Shown here in pieces: positions 1 through 11,962 of a stretch of 64,000 nucleotides of DNA. Every line of letters starts with the position of its first letter. The first letter of the stretch is position 1. The notes under the pieces are model-generated. The model saw nothing but the letters and a program-made list of their open reading frames with translations. It did not search any database and was not told where the DNA came from. The DNA is from Neurospora crassa OR74A (taxonomy: Eukaryota > Ascomycota > Sordariomycetes > Sordariales > Sordariaceae): contig NC_026501.1 in assembly GCF_000182925.2 (NCBI RefSeq), positions 6,241,917 through 6,305,916 on the forward strand, given 5' to 3'. The position numbers were made by a program, and so were the translations under genes.

Positions 1-1894
1 AAGCTTATCACATATCGGGTACGCTTCCCGGCGCCCAGCATGGCAGGTTCCGCACATCGTCCATAAGTAGCGCGATTGAAACTACGTGCTGACTTTCAAG
101 TTTCTGGCGGAATCAACATCATTCATGGTAAAATATGGCAGACAATGAACACATCGGATTCTGCGTGACAGTGAGATACCAAAATGTGACAAGAGAAGGC
201 AAGAGCGTTCGAAGCTCCCAGACTGCAGTGCTCCTGCATGTATGATGTGGACAGTCTTCAGTTACTGTATGTATCCGTCTTACATCTAACCGTATTTGAC
301 GTACATACCTTTCATCATCTCTCCTGCCCCGACTCGGTCCCGTTTTCTAAACCTTTTCACTTCTTCGAACTCGGTTCTCGATCTTACGTCCTCAGTTCCT
401 CCTTTTGTTCTTTCTCGCTCCCCCCCCCCCTCATCCCCGCGGCGACTCCTCAGTTTCCCACGTGTCCCTCAAGCCAAGCACACCAATAGCGTCATCCGGC
501 CAAATGCCGCTGAAGTTGCATCGCGTGCTGACACAAAAGGCAGGCTAGGTAGCCAACGAAAGGATCCTATCCACGGTTTACCTTGTACGGAATTCCATGT
601 TGCCGATGTCGATGGTCTTCCGACCCGTCTCTGGTTACAGGGAAGATCCTCACCCCGCATCGCCGAGGTCCGTGCCTCCAAGTACTACCAAAAGGAACTC
701 GAGACGTAACCTTTACCACAAAAACTTTGGGCCTTTTGATGCCATTCTGTGTCAAAAGGTATCAAGCTATGCTATAGTCTGGTCGGTAGCGCTTTGACCT
801 TTGGCCGGAAATTATTTGCATTGACGAGACTAACGGCTGCCAACATCCCAGGCTCCGTGTCGCCCCCCCCCCGGCTACACCACTTTCAGGAAACCAAGCG
901 GCTGACCCCATCCGCTGTCGATATGTTTCCCTTTCGCCAATCTCGTCACATCGCCATCACACCGTTCGAAAATCGGGTTGTTTCCACGCTTGACACCGAT
1001 AGCCCTCTCTCGAACAGAACATTCCTGTGGAATTTGCCCGAGTTGAAACGCACAATCTGATATGAAGCCTGGGGCCAGAAATGGACGCTTCTAGCCCTGA
1101 CGACCACCTCCCTCAACCGTTCCACACCTTGGGCTGCACTACGAGCTTAGTTTCAAGTTTCTTAGCCCGACGGCACGGGTTTACTACACAGTATGTGGTC
1201 CCCTCATGTCGCCTGATCATGTGGTCTACTAAGTGCAGAAACCCTGCATCTGCTTTGCAATGACTTGCATATGCCTTCTCGCTTGTGGCCTGAATTATGG
1301 GTCTCGACCAAGTATTGAGAAAATTGAGAAGATGTGAGGATTCGATATCACAAGAATTGAGGCGTCTATCCTCATGCTTTTACAGTGATGTCTAACCCCC
1401 GGGAGTTGCTAATCCCCCGTAGTGATCTCCTAGGGCACCTATCCGTCAGGTGTACAAAATCGACCCTGAGCATACGGTTCATGGGCCTGGCGAGTAGCAG
1501 TGTGTGAAAGACCAGCTCATCCCATTTGATGTCTTGTTTCCACAGTTTAGTAGCCGGAGAACAAAAGAGTCAAAACTAGCTGTTCATCACGACCATCGTT
1601 TCTTCCCCACTATCGTCGTTCAAATGACAATATCCGGTAGGTGTTCCTTGCCTCCTCGCTATGGCACAGAAAACCGTCAACCATTTATACGCCGTAAGAA
1701 AACAAAGGGGAAAAAAAAACATAGGATATAGTGTTGAGTGAAAGCCTCAGACGGGAAAACCAGAGAGCAGGAAAAAATAAAAAAAAAGAATCGAAGAACC
1801 ACTGTTGCTATATTGTATGAGGAATTGTTGCTGTCAAAGGCGGCAGCCAGCCCCATGCAACAATGAATGACGGCTCCCTTGCCCCGCCCTCACT
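1..1894. other. intergenic, no gene seen
   Basis: Balanced base composition with only short, overlapping open frames that look like chance. None has a recognisable domain, signal peptide or intron structure. A C-rich run lies near 420 and another near 865. I see nothing else that can be supported. Confidence 0.5.
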
Positions 1895-2077
1895 TCAGAT
1901 TCGCAGTGGTAACGACCCTTGGCAATGCTCACACTTGTCTCCCTTGACGATGAATCGTTCATGAGGCGCTCTGGGGCAGGCGCCTTGTGGGCTACCGTCC
2001 AGCTCAATCTTGTAGAAGTGAAGACCGGGGTCGGTGCATGACGCGTAGATGTAGTAGTTTTTGAAAAAGTTGCACAT
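1895..2077 (-). CDS. small cysteine-containing conserved-type fungal protein
   Basis: A 60-residue protein of unknown function. The start chosen is the Met directly followed by Cys (MCNFF), because many short fungal proteins of this general build begin with Met-Cys. The frame stays open about 20 codons further upstream, so a longer N-terminus or an upstream exon is possible; a potential acceptor (TTAG) lies just before the chosen ATG. Cysteines are at residues 2, 14, 34, 49 and 52, and the last pair forms a CEHC motif that could bind a metal. The middle segment, CPRAPHERFIVKGD, resembles a Pro-His-Glu-Arg block I associate with small uncharacterised fungal proteins. There is no signal peptide or membrane segment, so it is probably intracellular. 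The basis is pattern recognition only; it could still be a chance ORF. Confidence 0.5.
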   Translation of the reverse strand: MCNFFKNYYIYASCTDPGLHFYKIELDGSPQGACPRAPHERFIVKGDKCEHCQGSLPLRI

Positions 2078-2886
2078 GTTTATTGGCAGACAACTAATGG
2101 CGTGTGGGTGATATGGTGTGCAGCGTGAATGAGCCAAGAAATCTCCAGCAACCCATTCGGGATGCAGAGGATATGGGACTGATAGTTTGGTTAGTAAATC
2201 CGGACAACTATGAGAGTGGACGAGGGCGTACTGTACTGTTAAGCTGGATGACGATCAAGGGAAAATCCAACGGTTGCCTGACTGGAAGGATCTCGCGCAC
2301 AAGGGAAAAAAAAAGGGCTTCTGGTAGATGCGAATTCACTTGTGTGTAATGAGGCAAACCCGACTTCAAGAGATGCGAGATAGACTTGGTCATGTTTGAT
2401 ATCATTTAAAATCGTGAGACTTGTCGATTTATATTTCTGGAGTGCAAGGTGAACATTCTGAAAAGTGACCCCGAGAAGTGCGCTTTGACCTTCCTTGAAA
2501 ATGATATCCAGTCCATGTCGCATAAGCTAGCAACGGTATCAAAACCAGCTAAGACCCGAACACGAACGGTGTTTTCATATGATCGAGTAACCACACAAGA
2601 AACGATAGGAAAAAGGAACACAGGAAAGAGCGGGAAGACAAGAGGGAGAGAAGAAGAAAGAACGCCAGCGTACAGAAGAACCATGTGCAGGTACCTAACG
2701 GTACACTAGAAGCAGGGTCTCCAACATTTTTTGATTAAGGTGCTTGGTTTCGCTCCGCAAGTAACCAAACTACACAGTGTGAAACCTTGACTGGTACATT
2801 ATCCTGGTTTATACCACTCGAAACCAATACATATCGTGCATCAAAATATCGTTCGTTAACACCCATAGCATGGAAGACGAAAGGTC

Positions 2887-2926
<40 letters not shown>

Positions 2927-5559
2927 TAGCATTACGAGTAGTCAACATGGTAGTGCAGTGGTTGAAACTGCTTATTCAAATAGTCAAGAGACGAACCCAT
3001 ACATACCCCATGGATACGGTCAGTTCGGTGTTTCAGAATCTCGGTATATAAAGCACCGAACGAGAAGGTAGGTCTGACCTGATTTGACCCTCCCCCTCCC
3101 CAACTCTCAGGAACGAACTACGCAGCCGCATACAAAAGTAGAGATCGTAAACCGAATGGATAAATTTTGTTTCAACTTCCGAAACGAAAATCGTGGGCAT
3201 AATGCAAAGTCAATCTTTGCTTTGGTGGCTTGCAAAGCTTAGTGCGGCATTCACTCAGCGCTCAAGGGTGAGCATGCGTTAGGCGTACAAGCCCCTCACA
3301 TTGCGCCTTGTCCCGTCTGCATTTCAATGTGCGGATAAGGATGGGCATATGTTCGTATGGGATGAGAAGTGACTTTGGCCATCCGTAGGTAGTGTAGAAG
3401 GGTGTGAGGTATCGGGAATCAGGCCTGGTGAGGGAAGCAAATGAACAGAAGGTGAGCATTTCCAAACAACTCCTACGCCCGTTTCAGTAGGAAAGAAGAT
3501 TATTGAGGCCATAGTTGATGACTACTTGGCGGCCAGAACCCCCCAAGTAGGGGGTAGCAAGGTAACATTGATCAGGGTATATAGCGCTCAAAAGAAACAT
3601 GAGTCCAGCCCTAGACAGGAGGCTAGTCCGCACTTGGCGGCGCTGTGACGAACTAAAAACAAATGATCTCTCGGCGGACTGGCACCGAGCTGTTATGTCT
3701 TACGTGGCCAGAATGGATAAAAAGAAGACCTGCTCACGCCCCGCCATTTCTTATATAAGTGGTATATTCTAAGCAACCTTACCCGAGACTTGTAGGCTTC
3801 CTGATTCGCGGTTGTGTGTGATTGTAAACGTAAACCTGAAAACGAGGAGCCCATGAGCTTGAAGCCATGGTGGGAGGTGAGCAGATGGCCCATCGACTGC
3901 GGGACTGCAATCTTAATACGAACCTCGCAGCATTAGTTGAAATGCAGAGCCACCCAAAACTCAAGAACCGAGGACTTGGCCAACTGGCAGAAACAGGATA
4001 GACAAGCCATGTCGAGATCGCGATTCCGCCAACTCCAGATAGATTGATGGGTTTTGTTGGTCTTCGATCCCTTGCCGCTTGGCACTTGCGTGCTCAACGG
4101 CCCTCCTTGTCCCTATATGATTGGGTATGATCGTAGTGTACACAAGGCATGGTAGTAATGGCCCCTTGTCGATGTCGATGCCGGGGGCCCCAAGCGTCAA
4201 AGCACCCATAGCTTTGCGGCTCTTATTTCATGCAATCCAATGAAGAAGTGAGTTCCGGCCTTGGTTCGCAATTAAATCGTTTTCAAAATGCGTTCAAGCC
4301 GGGAGGAGGTGAATCCGTGGTCGAGCGGCCTACGATCTGGCTTCCCCAAAGGCGAAAGATGCGAGTTGATACGTTGGTCCCGGCAGAGCTTGAGTCTCCA
4401 ACATGACTGATAAGGCGCATCAATCAGACGAATAGAGTCCAATAAAACAGACCGTGGGGCTTGCGACGCATATTATGGAGGAGTTGTGGTCCAGGATGCA
4501 GAAAAGCGCTTTTGGGTTACTGTACCATGGTACAAAGGTATGGCGGCAACCTTGATCTCATATCCCCAGGACGGGTACTGCGTAGGACTGTAGCGCAGTC
4601 TCAAAATCTGCCGGCTCGTGACTGTGGACTTATCGGTGTGACTTGTCGTGCGCGGGGAGATTTGGTATCGGTTTGTTGGGTGGTGCATGACGCGCCAAAT
4701 TGCCTAGAGGTGACCTGTTATTCCATTTAGCAGACGGCCAGGTCTCTGTCGTCGTACTTGCAGAAGTGCCTCGGTAGATTGGGGGTGGAAGTTGATGATA
4801 CCTCTACCATTGGAGGTGAATAGCGTATCCTGAATGGGCCCCCTAACCTGATTGGGAACGGAACCTGGTGGTAGTGTTACTACCTAGAGGTAGATACGTG
4901 CAGACCGTCACTGTCATAGGTACTATGTGATACTCGATACTGCCAACGCTTTCTAAATTCAAGCTGAGCCTTACCGCACCTGCCGTGTTTAACCAGGCCC
5001 AATGAAACATCCGTTGATTCGTTCCTGACTTTGAATCAGTCCACATACACACGCTGATACCTACCCGCGGTGGTAGGGTTTCCACTCAACTTTTCTCTGG
5101 GGCCCCACTTCGCAAGCGTGCCTTCCATCTCCTGAAATGCCGAAACGACGTGCTCCAAGGAACGTCTACAAGGAATATTCCCCCTAACCCACTTCCTTCC
5201 AGGCTGTCAACTCCCCTGCTGTTGATCCTGCCCCAAAAATGGTCTGACCTATCCTGCCGCGATCCGAGATGTTCCTTCAATCTTATCTCCTGTATGAGAT
5301 GTCTGAATGGTCGGATGATAATTACCTTACGAGTCTGGTCTAGTAATTATGAAATAAACCCGAACAGAGGTACTGCCGAAGGTAGGATTGTCCAAAGATT
5401 CTTTGTTTCGGACAGTCGCCGCAGGCCCAAAGCAGGAACAAAACCCAGGCAACACTGAGTAGCTCTGCTAAAACCAGCAGAGACCTTTGTCCAGAAGTTT
5501 CAGGCGGAGCTACCTTAAGCAGACCAACATCTTCGAGATGGGGTTCCAAGGATCTGATG
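2078..5559. other. intergenic, no gene seen
   Basis: Long gene-poor stretch of balanced composition. Several short ORFs exist on both strands but none shows a domain, signal peptide or plausible splice structure. It contains the GA microsatellite listed separately. Some decayed coding sequence may be hidden at 4,450-5,300, next to the carotenoid-oxygenase relic, but I could not match it to a family. Confidence 0.45.
2890..2923. repeat. (GA)n microsatellite
   Basis: About 16 uninterrupted copies of the dinucleotide GA in otherwise non-repetitive DNA. Confidence 0.95.
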
Positions 5560-6138
5560 GTCACTAACACTGCTGGGTACCTTGGGAATATGCCAAAGCG
5601 GGCTTTCTCAGCCCCATCATAAAAGAGGACGGGTTCACCCTTCAACATATTGAGCAGATTCAGGGAAAGCGGAATATCCATGATGACAGTGTGGTGCCTT
5701 GATACACCAAGATCATGCTGTCATCATTTTTGGGCAAGCCACGCCCGGGACGGGGACACTCATGAGACGAGGTGAGGTTGAAACCCAAGAGGGCTGAATG
5801 ATTGAGTAACTGACGTATGGCTTGACCGAGAAGGAGTGGAAAGCGATCAGTTCTTCCGTTTCCGGGTCAGTTAGGGGATGTATCATCGTCCATTCTCTCA
5901 TGAGTGAGAGCATGCCCCTTGCGCCAAACCCTACGGCACTCGCTCCATCAATCTTCTCGTAGTCACCAGAGGGCCTATTGTCGGTCCTCACTCCGTTGAA
6001 CCATCCAATCGTCTCCAAGCTTGGCAGCAGAAACCGAAGAGGCGGTCCATTCTCGCAATTTGCCAGGGCTCTCGCATCAGAATACAAGACCGGCGTGTTG
6101 GCGACACTAATTTTCTTGACTTTGGTTTTCGAGGCAGG
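5560..6138 (-). pseudogene. carotenoid cleavage oxygenase relic, frameshifted and truncated
   Basis: On the minus strand, residues read from 6138 downward match the middle of carotenoid oxygenases of the RPE65/CCD family, which use four His-bound Fe(II) to cleave carotenoid double bonds. Visible landmarks are VANTPVLYSDARALANCENG, then PPLRFLLPSLETIGWFNG, a region with one probable iron-ligand His (TMIHPLTDPETEELIAFHS), and VPVPGVACPKMM. At about 5,720-5,730 the frame breaks. The family pattern Met-Met-His-Asp continues in the next frame (HDLGVSRHHTVIMDIPLSL, then LKGEPVLFYDG and RFGIFPRYP), consistent with about 4 inserted bases. The roughly 150 N-terminal residues and the C-terminal third are not found, and an in-frame TAG lies at 6139-6141. 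The parts in two frames plus the missing ends indicate a dead gene. A sequencing error could explain the frameshift but not the missing termini. Confidence 0.8.
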
Positions 6139-7606
6139 CTAACACGAGAGAACTACCATGGCTACCGTCCCGGTAGTTTCTTTGTATGAACATGTAGTTG
6201 GAGGAAGGCATCTTTGAATGGGCGCGAGGTTATCAGTGAGGTAGGGAAGTTTGGATGGAGAAGGTGTTTCGAGAGGCGGATTGAGTCGAGCATAGCCACG
6301 AGCCGTATGGCGGGTGAGAGTTGAATTGGGCGTAAAGTAGTGCTTTGCCTCCCCGTCGCAAGATGAAAACAGATGAGGGTGTGAAAATTGCCATTGCTGA
6401 CAGTTTTCTGTTCGGTGTGTGATAATCCTGAAATGATGTCAGAACGAAGTCAGAGGTTAGGGGAGGGCCAGACACATGCAAGGAAGTGAGTACTTCCAGT
6501 TCTTGTTTCTCCCGAACATATCACAGTTGTCAAGCGACAAAGCTGATGAACTCGACCGACAACAGAGCAGCCCAGCTCGATGCCGCGGGTACAGTAGGTA
6601 GCGATGTGTTCCGTTCTTCAGCGAGGATATCCGGTTGTGGAAAGAAGAATATCTGAGGCTTGCCAGAAAACATCCACGTTCGCGCCTGTGATTCTTCCGA
6701 AAATGCAGTCGCGCCGGAGCTGCATCGCGCAGCCTATGACTGAAGGTTGGAGGTAAGAACAACGGTCGCAGGAGATGCGCCATACTCCAGAAAGAGCTTC
6801 GACTTTGGAAATTTTTGATCGCGCCTGCCTTCCAACTTTGTGGGTGGCTCAATCCGATTCATTTCCACTCGTTCCTCGCCCTTTCCAAAAATGCTTATCA
6901 GACAGAGGTCAATCAGCGAGCGGGTCGGTGCAACCTACCTCTAGCGAACTGAACCTCGATCAACTTCACTCCGGCCGATTGAACTCCATGTCTCCTCTGA
7001 CCTTCTTGTAACTTTGCAACAGTCTCGGAACCCTCTACGTACTCATAAAAACCACAAGACACCTTGGCAGATACTCTACATTTTATCATTGTGATCACCA
7101 CGACATCCCTCCGTGTATCGCCGGCGACGCTCGCCGCCTGTAGTTGACCGGACGGGAATAACTTCAGTTTGAGACAACCAATTTCAGTCGGAAAGATAAG
7201 GAACAAACACACCGTCTTTTTCCGTCCGTCCTCCGAAACATTGCGGCGGCTGAATTTCCGCCATAAGGCCGTTCAAGACATCTTCCACCGCCCGGCGATA
7301 CAGGGTTCCGTGACGTCGCATCATTTGCTGGGAGACCTGAAGACGAGCGACGTTGGTCGCCTTGCCGGAGGAATTTCGGTGGCGTGTATTTTTTCAGTCA
7401 ATGTAGCTGAAAAAATTAGTCCGCATACCCACTGGGTCTAGCTTGTCAAAAGCGTCCTGTCCATCCGGACTATTGTTCACATCGCAGTAAGACCCTTGAA
7501 TTTGACGAATCCACTTGGGCGTGCTCGCGGAAGCGTCAAATGTTCCAAATGCGGCTCCTCTTCTTTCATCTCATTGGCGTCCGCTACCATAGCGTCACCG
7601 CTACCA
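6139..7606. other. intergenic, no gene seen
   Basis: Balanced composition. Overlapping ORFs on the minus strand (6,233-6,852) have no recognisable domain. I looked here for the missing N-terminal part of the carotenoid oxygenase and did not find a convincing match. Confidence 0.45.
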
Positions 7607-7680
7607 TTCCCACACTCAATCGCCTGTGCAGTCTTGGCAAGAGGTGTGTGTGCGTGCACACACACATACACACCGCACTT
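7607..7680 (+). repeat. left terminal inverted repeat of the outer DNA transposon
   Basis: Begins TTCCCACACTCAATCGCC and runs through a GT/CA-rich palindromic stretch to CACCGCACTT. It is the reverse complement of 20601-20670 with a few substitutions and one short indel. Unlike the element interior, this repeat still has normal base composition. The inner edge marks the start of the AT-rich block, about 7,690. Confidence 0.85.
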
Positions 7681-8822
7681 CTGTATTGTACAACTTCGTT
7701 AAAATTCATTATTTTATAATAATTTCTACATTAATTTGAAGCTATTTCAACGTGCAAAGTAATTACAATACTAGTAATTAATTAAATCTATTACAATAAT
7801 ACTTCCTAAAACAATCTTTAATTTAAAACCCGCCGGCGTAAAACGATCCCGTACTCGAAGCGGCGCGCTAGTAGTCTACTTCGATAAAGATTAAGACTAG
7901 GAAGATCCTAGTTTAATAATTCTATAACGCGCCTTATTCCGCCCTAGAAAAAAGAGTTGTAAAACTGAGTAATTTATTAAAGTTATCCCTAAGATTGCTC
8001 TACCTAAGAAGAAGGCTACTCCTATTAAGATTATTGTTAAAAAGACTACTATTAAGAAGGGGAAGGCTACCGTGCTAAAGTTAGAGCTAGTCCTAATTTT
8101 AATCCTAAAACTAGTTTTAGTCCTAGTCCTAGAGCTACTATTTTCCCCCCCTAAACCTACGATACTTATTGAAATTTCTAATAGCAAAGAGGATTTTAGC
8201 AATAATAACGAAGTTGAGTAATAATTCCCCGTCCGCCTTACCCCTAAGAAGCGGGCTCTCGATACTTTATTTTATTTATCGGGCAATAACGACGGTAAGG
8301 TAGCCTCCTTAACTAAATTAATTACTTTAGTACTACCAGCTTAACCCTACGCCGCCTATAAGCCGGTTACTATAGTACTACCGCCGCTGCGTCCCAAATA
8401 CCCTAATTTGATATAGGTTTAATTTAATATAGTTGGTTTATATATTACCGCTAGCTATATTAAACTACCCGCTATCGAAGAACGTAGTTTATTTAAAGAA
8501 GTTAAAGTTAAGTAAAATAATAGTAAGCTTTATAAGTAGTGGTTTAGGACGATACTATTTAGTAAAATTTTATATATATAGCGAGGTTATATAGAAAATA
8601 TTATTAGTAATAATATAATTGTAAGGATAAAGTAGTTAGTCTCTTTGTACAATATTATATATATCGCTACTACTTATAATAACCGTTGTGCTTAGGTTAT
8701 TATATACAATAAGATTATTTCTGGGAAGGATTTTTATAACGAGTATAATAATATTAAGTATGAGACTGTTATAAAATTGTACTTCTATTATATTGGCTAG
8801 TACTATTATTTTACTATATTAT

Positions 8823-9165
8823 TGTTACGGTTCGTTGGGTTTGTTTAGAAACTCCAAATATCTATTGATGTAATTAATAATATTAAAGTAAGAAAGCGAG
8901 ATGTAGAAGGAAGTTTTACGGCTATTGGCCGGCCTAGATAGGGATCCTTTTATATAAGGACCCTGGTCTTGGGCAGGGGTCCACCCTAATTTGTAGGGGT
9001 GGGTCTTACTTCCCGCGAGCCGCCTACTAATAGTAGTCGGCTAGTATATACCCGACTGTAGTATTAGGCGTGCCTCGGCTGTGGTACCGGATTGGGTATA
9101 GTTTAATTGAACTATATATTAACCTAATACCCTACTCTATAGTTAATTATATATATCCGGTAATA
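8823..9165 (-). repeat. left LTR of the Gypsy element (343 bp)
   Basis: Direct repeat of 17145-17487 with the same length, differing mainly by C/T and G/A transitions. Starts TGTTACGG and ends GTAATA, which would be GTAACA before RIP, giving the usual TG...CA ends as an inverted TGTTAC/GTAACA pair. It is preceded by the target duplicate ATTAT at 8818-8822. Confidence 0.93.
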
Positions 9166-11853
9166 AGTCCCGGCTTATATATAAAAAGGCTACTATCCTT
9201 AGTAGTAGCTCGATTAATCCCTCCTCCGGGTATTCCTTCGTATAGCCTTTTTACCGGGGTCTTTCTTACTAAAATCCCTTTTCCTAGAATTCTCCCTTAA
9301 CCGGCTATTATGCTTATCCTAATACTCTACAATTAGGTAGGGAGTATTCTTAAACTATTCCTCCGTTTACTATTTATTATCCTTATTACTATATCCCTTC
9401 TATTTAATTTAGTACTTTATTTTCCCTCCTCTTAATTCCTTATAGGTTACTAACCTCTCTACTTTATATTGTAGTCCTAATTCTAGCTCTAAATTTTTTT
9501 GAGAATCTTTAACGGGTCCTAAAGGCGGAGGAAATCGTCCGAAGGGGTCTTCCTTACAAGAAGCTCGTTTGAAATAGGTAATTAATATAATTAAGTAGAT
9601 TCCTTTTATAGTATAAGGAAAATTTAGTTTAAATGCTAGTTCGCCGACCTTCTTAATAATTTTAAAAGGACCAATACGTTATTAAGAAAATTTTCGAAAC
9701 GGACGGTCTCGAAGGTAATACCTGTAGTATAATTTTAGGTAAATTTTATTACTAATTTTAATATCTATTAGTTTGCAATTAGGATTGTAGAATTATTTAG
9801 CTTTAATAGTAGTAAAGTTTATAGCGAATTTAGTTTTGTTATAGATGTAATTATAAAGCGTAGGGTTATATTCTTATAAAGAAGGGTTATTGAGGGACTT
9901 TAATAGGCTTTATAATTGATAATTAAATAAATATTTGTATAGGGATGCTTTAATAGCGTTAATATAGGTGTTATTGAGATTCTATTGTAAAGACGGTATT
10001 AATTTTAGTTAATTATTATTAGGGTAATTGAAAATATAGAAACGAATAGCGATTTTAATATTTTAGTTTTTTTATTCTAAAGCGTTGTCTCTTTAGGGGT
10101 AATAAGCGGTTATTATTAGGAATTGTATACCTAGCGCTTATTATATACTTCGTTAGAAATTGGAGGTGAATTTTTTATTTCGATTAGAGATAATTTTTAA
10201 TAGAAGTCTTTAATCCGATAGGATAAGGAATTGTATAAATGTAATACCCTATTCCTCTATTATATAGGTTAAATATTTTAAAATAAGTAAAGTCCGTTTG
10301 GATATTATATTAATAGTAGGTATTAGGGCGTTAAAGGTAATTTAATTAAATAATTTTTATAGGGAGTTTTCGGCTAATACGGTTAGTAGACTTATTATAA
10401 AATCGATAATTACCGTTCGTATAAGGAACGTATTATTAAATTTCGGTCGGATAGGCTATAGTTATCCTATAGAGGGGGATTGGTCGGTCTAATTTAAGTT
10501 ATAAAACGGGTAATTATAAATATACTATTTAATAAGGTATATTTTATTAATAATAGAAAATCTTTTTAAATTATAGAGTATTCTATTTTAGTTAAAGTAG
10601 TGTTTTTTATTGTATATGAATTCTAAAACTTTCTATATATAGCTATAAGGGACGTATAGTATTTTAGTACCGTCTAATTAATTTGTATAAATTATATTAT
10701 TAATTATAGAAAATAGGTAGTTGGGGCGTTGAAAAGATATAACGTCCTTATTATCGAATTGAAAGTCCTATAGGTTAGTAATAATTGTAGCGTACTTTTT
10801 ATTTTTGTAGTAAATTATAATAAATTAGCTCTTTAATTCTTCGTTTAAGACGGTTTCGGTAATAGTGAGGTGTATTTAGTCGATTGCTAGCTAAACGTTA
10901 TTAAATATTAGGATGCCCTTAGGCCTTAGTTAAATATTATTAGTAATTTGAAGCCGGTTTAGTATATTAGGTATAAAATTTAATTTACTTAATAGGTAAT
11001 ATATTTTAATATTATATTAGGATAGGTAAATAAATATATTAATTAGACGCCGGTTGTCCTTATCCGTAGAGCTCGTATGTAGGGACTTTTACTCTATAAT
11101 ACCCTTTATTATTAAGTAGTCTATAAGGATAATAACGGTCTTATTATAGGAATGGATATACGTACGGAGCCTCTTTATAATTTAAATTAGGTAAGTAACT
11201 TTAAATTTAGATAGATTGTATTTTATTTTAGTATTAATTAAGTACTTACTTAGAAAGAGAATTAGTAAGATTTAATTCGTAGGGATATGGGCGCTGGGTT
11301 TTTAAATATAATTATTTTTTAAATAAAAGAATATTATATTGAAACCCTTTTTAATAGAGTTATTAATTTAAAGGAAGGTTTATTTATTGGGGTTTAGATA
11401 GTAAAGTATAGCTCCGCTATAGATTTCGGTTTGAATAGCCTTAAAGGAGGTTACCTCGTCTTTTATAGGGACGAACTTTATATGTGTGTAATATATAACT
11501 TACTTAGCCGGTTTACTATTAATAATTGTATTTTTTATACGTTTTACTACGAGGAGTTGGACTTTCTTATACTATAATAGCTCGGAGAGTTAAGTATAAT
11601 AGGGTATTAAATATTATAGAAATTTTAATACTCCTAGGTATTATTCGAGTATTTTTAATTATTTTAGGAAGACGAGCTTTTTGAATATTTTAATTTACTA
11701 TTAGGTATTTTAGAGTTTTAGATTATCGATTTAAAAGTTTAATAGTTCGATGTTAGAGTAACTTAAGAATGATTTTTTAGAAAATAGTAAAATATTGTAG
11801 GAAGTAAATAAATTGAAAATAATTATTAGATAGGCGATATAGTCTTCCTAAGT

Positions 11854-11962
11854 ATTAAAGATAATAATAATATTATTAATATACGTACGGTAGTAATCTT
11901 TATAATTGCGAAGGAGCTGGTCTATAAATCTCTATACGTACGCGGGAGTATTTCGGAATCCT
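11854..11962 (-). pseudogene. Gypsy reverse transcriptase core, RIP-mutated
   Basis: Minus-strand reading gives GFRNTPAYV, a TAG where Gln is expected, then RFIDQLLRNYKDYYR and TYINNIIIIFNT. This matches the RT block of Ty3/Gypsy elements, in which a Tyr-Ile-Asp-Asp motif holds the two catalytic aspartates. Here both Asp codons read as Asn (GAT to AAT), a change RIP makes on the opposite strand. The motif proper is at 11,854-11,883. Confidence 0.88.

Noticed and set aside
4310-4385. possible tRNA-like D-arm (GGTCGAGCGGCCTACG)
   Set aside because: No acceptor stem or T-arm could be paired around it.
7477-7702. ORFs on both strands with a Cys/His-rich look (CVHAHTPLAKTAQAIECG)
   Set aside because: The same peptide appears at 20.6 kb because it is the inverted repeat sequence. 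Not coding.
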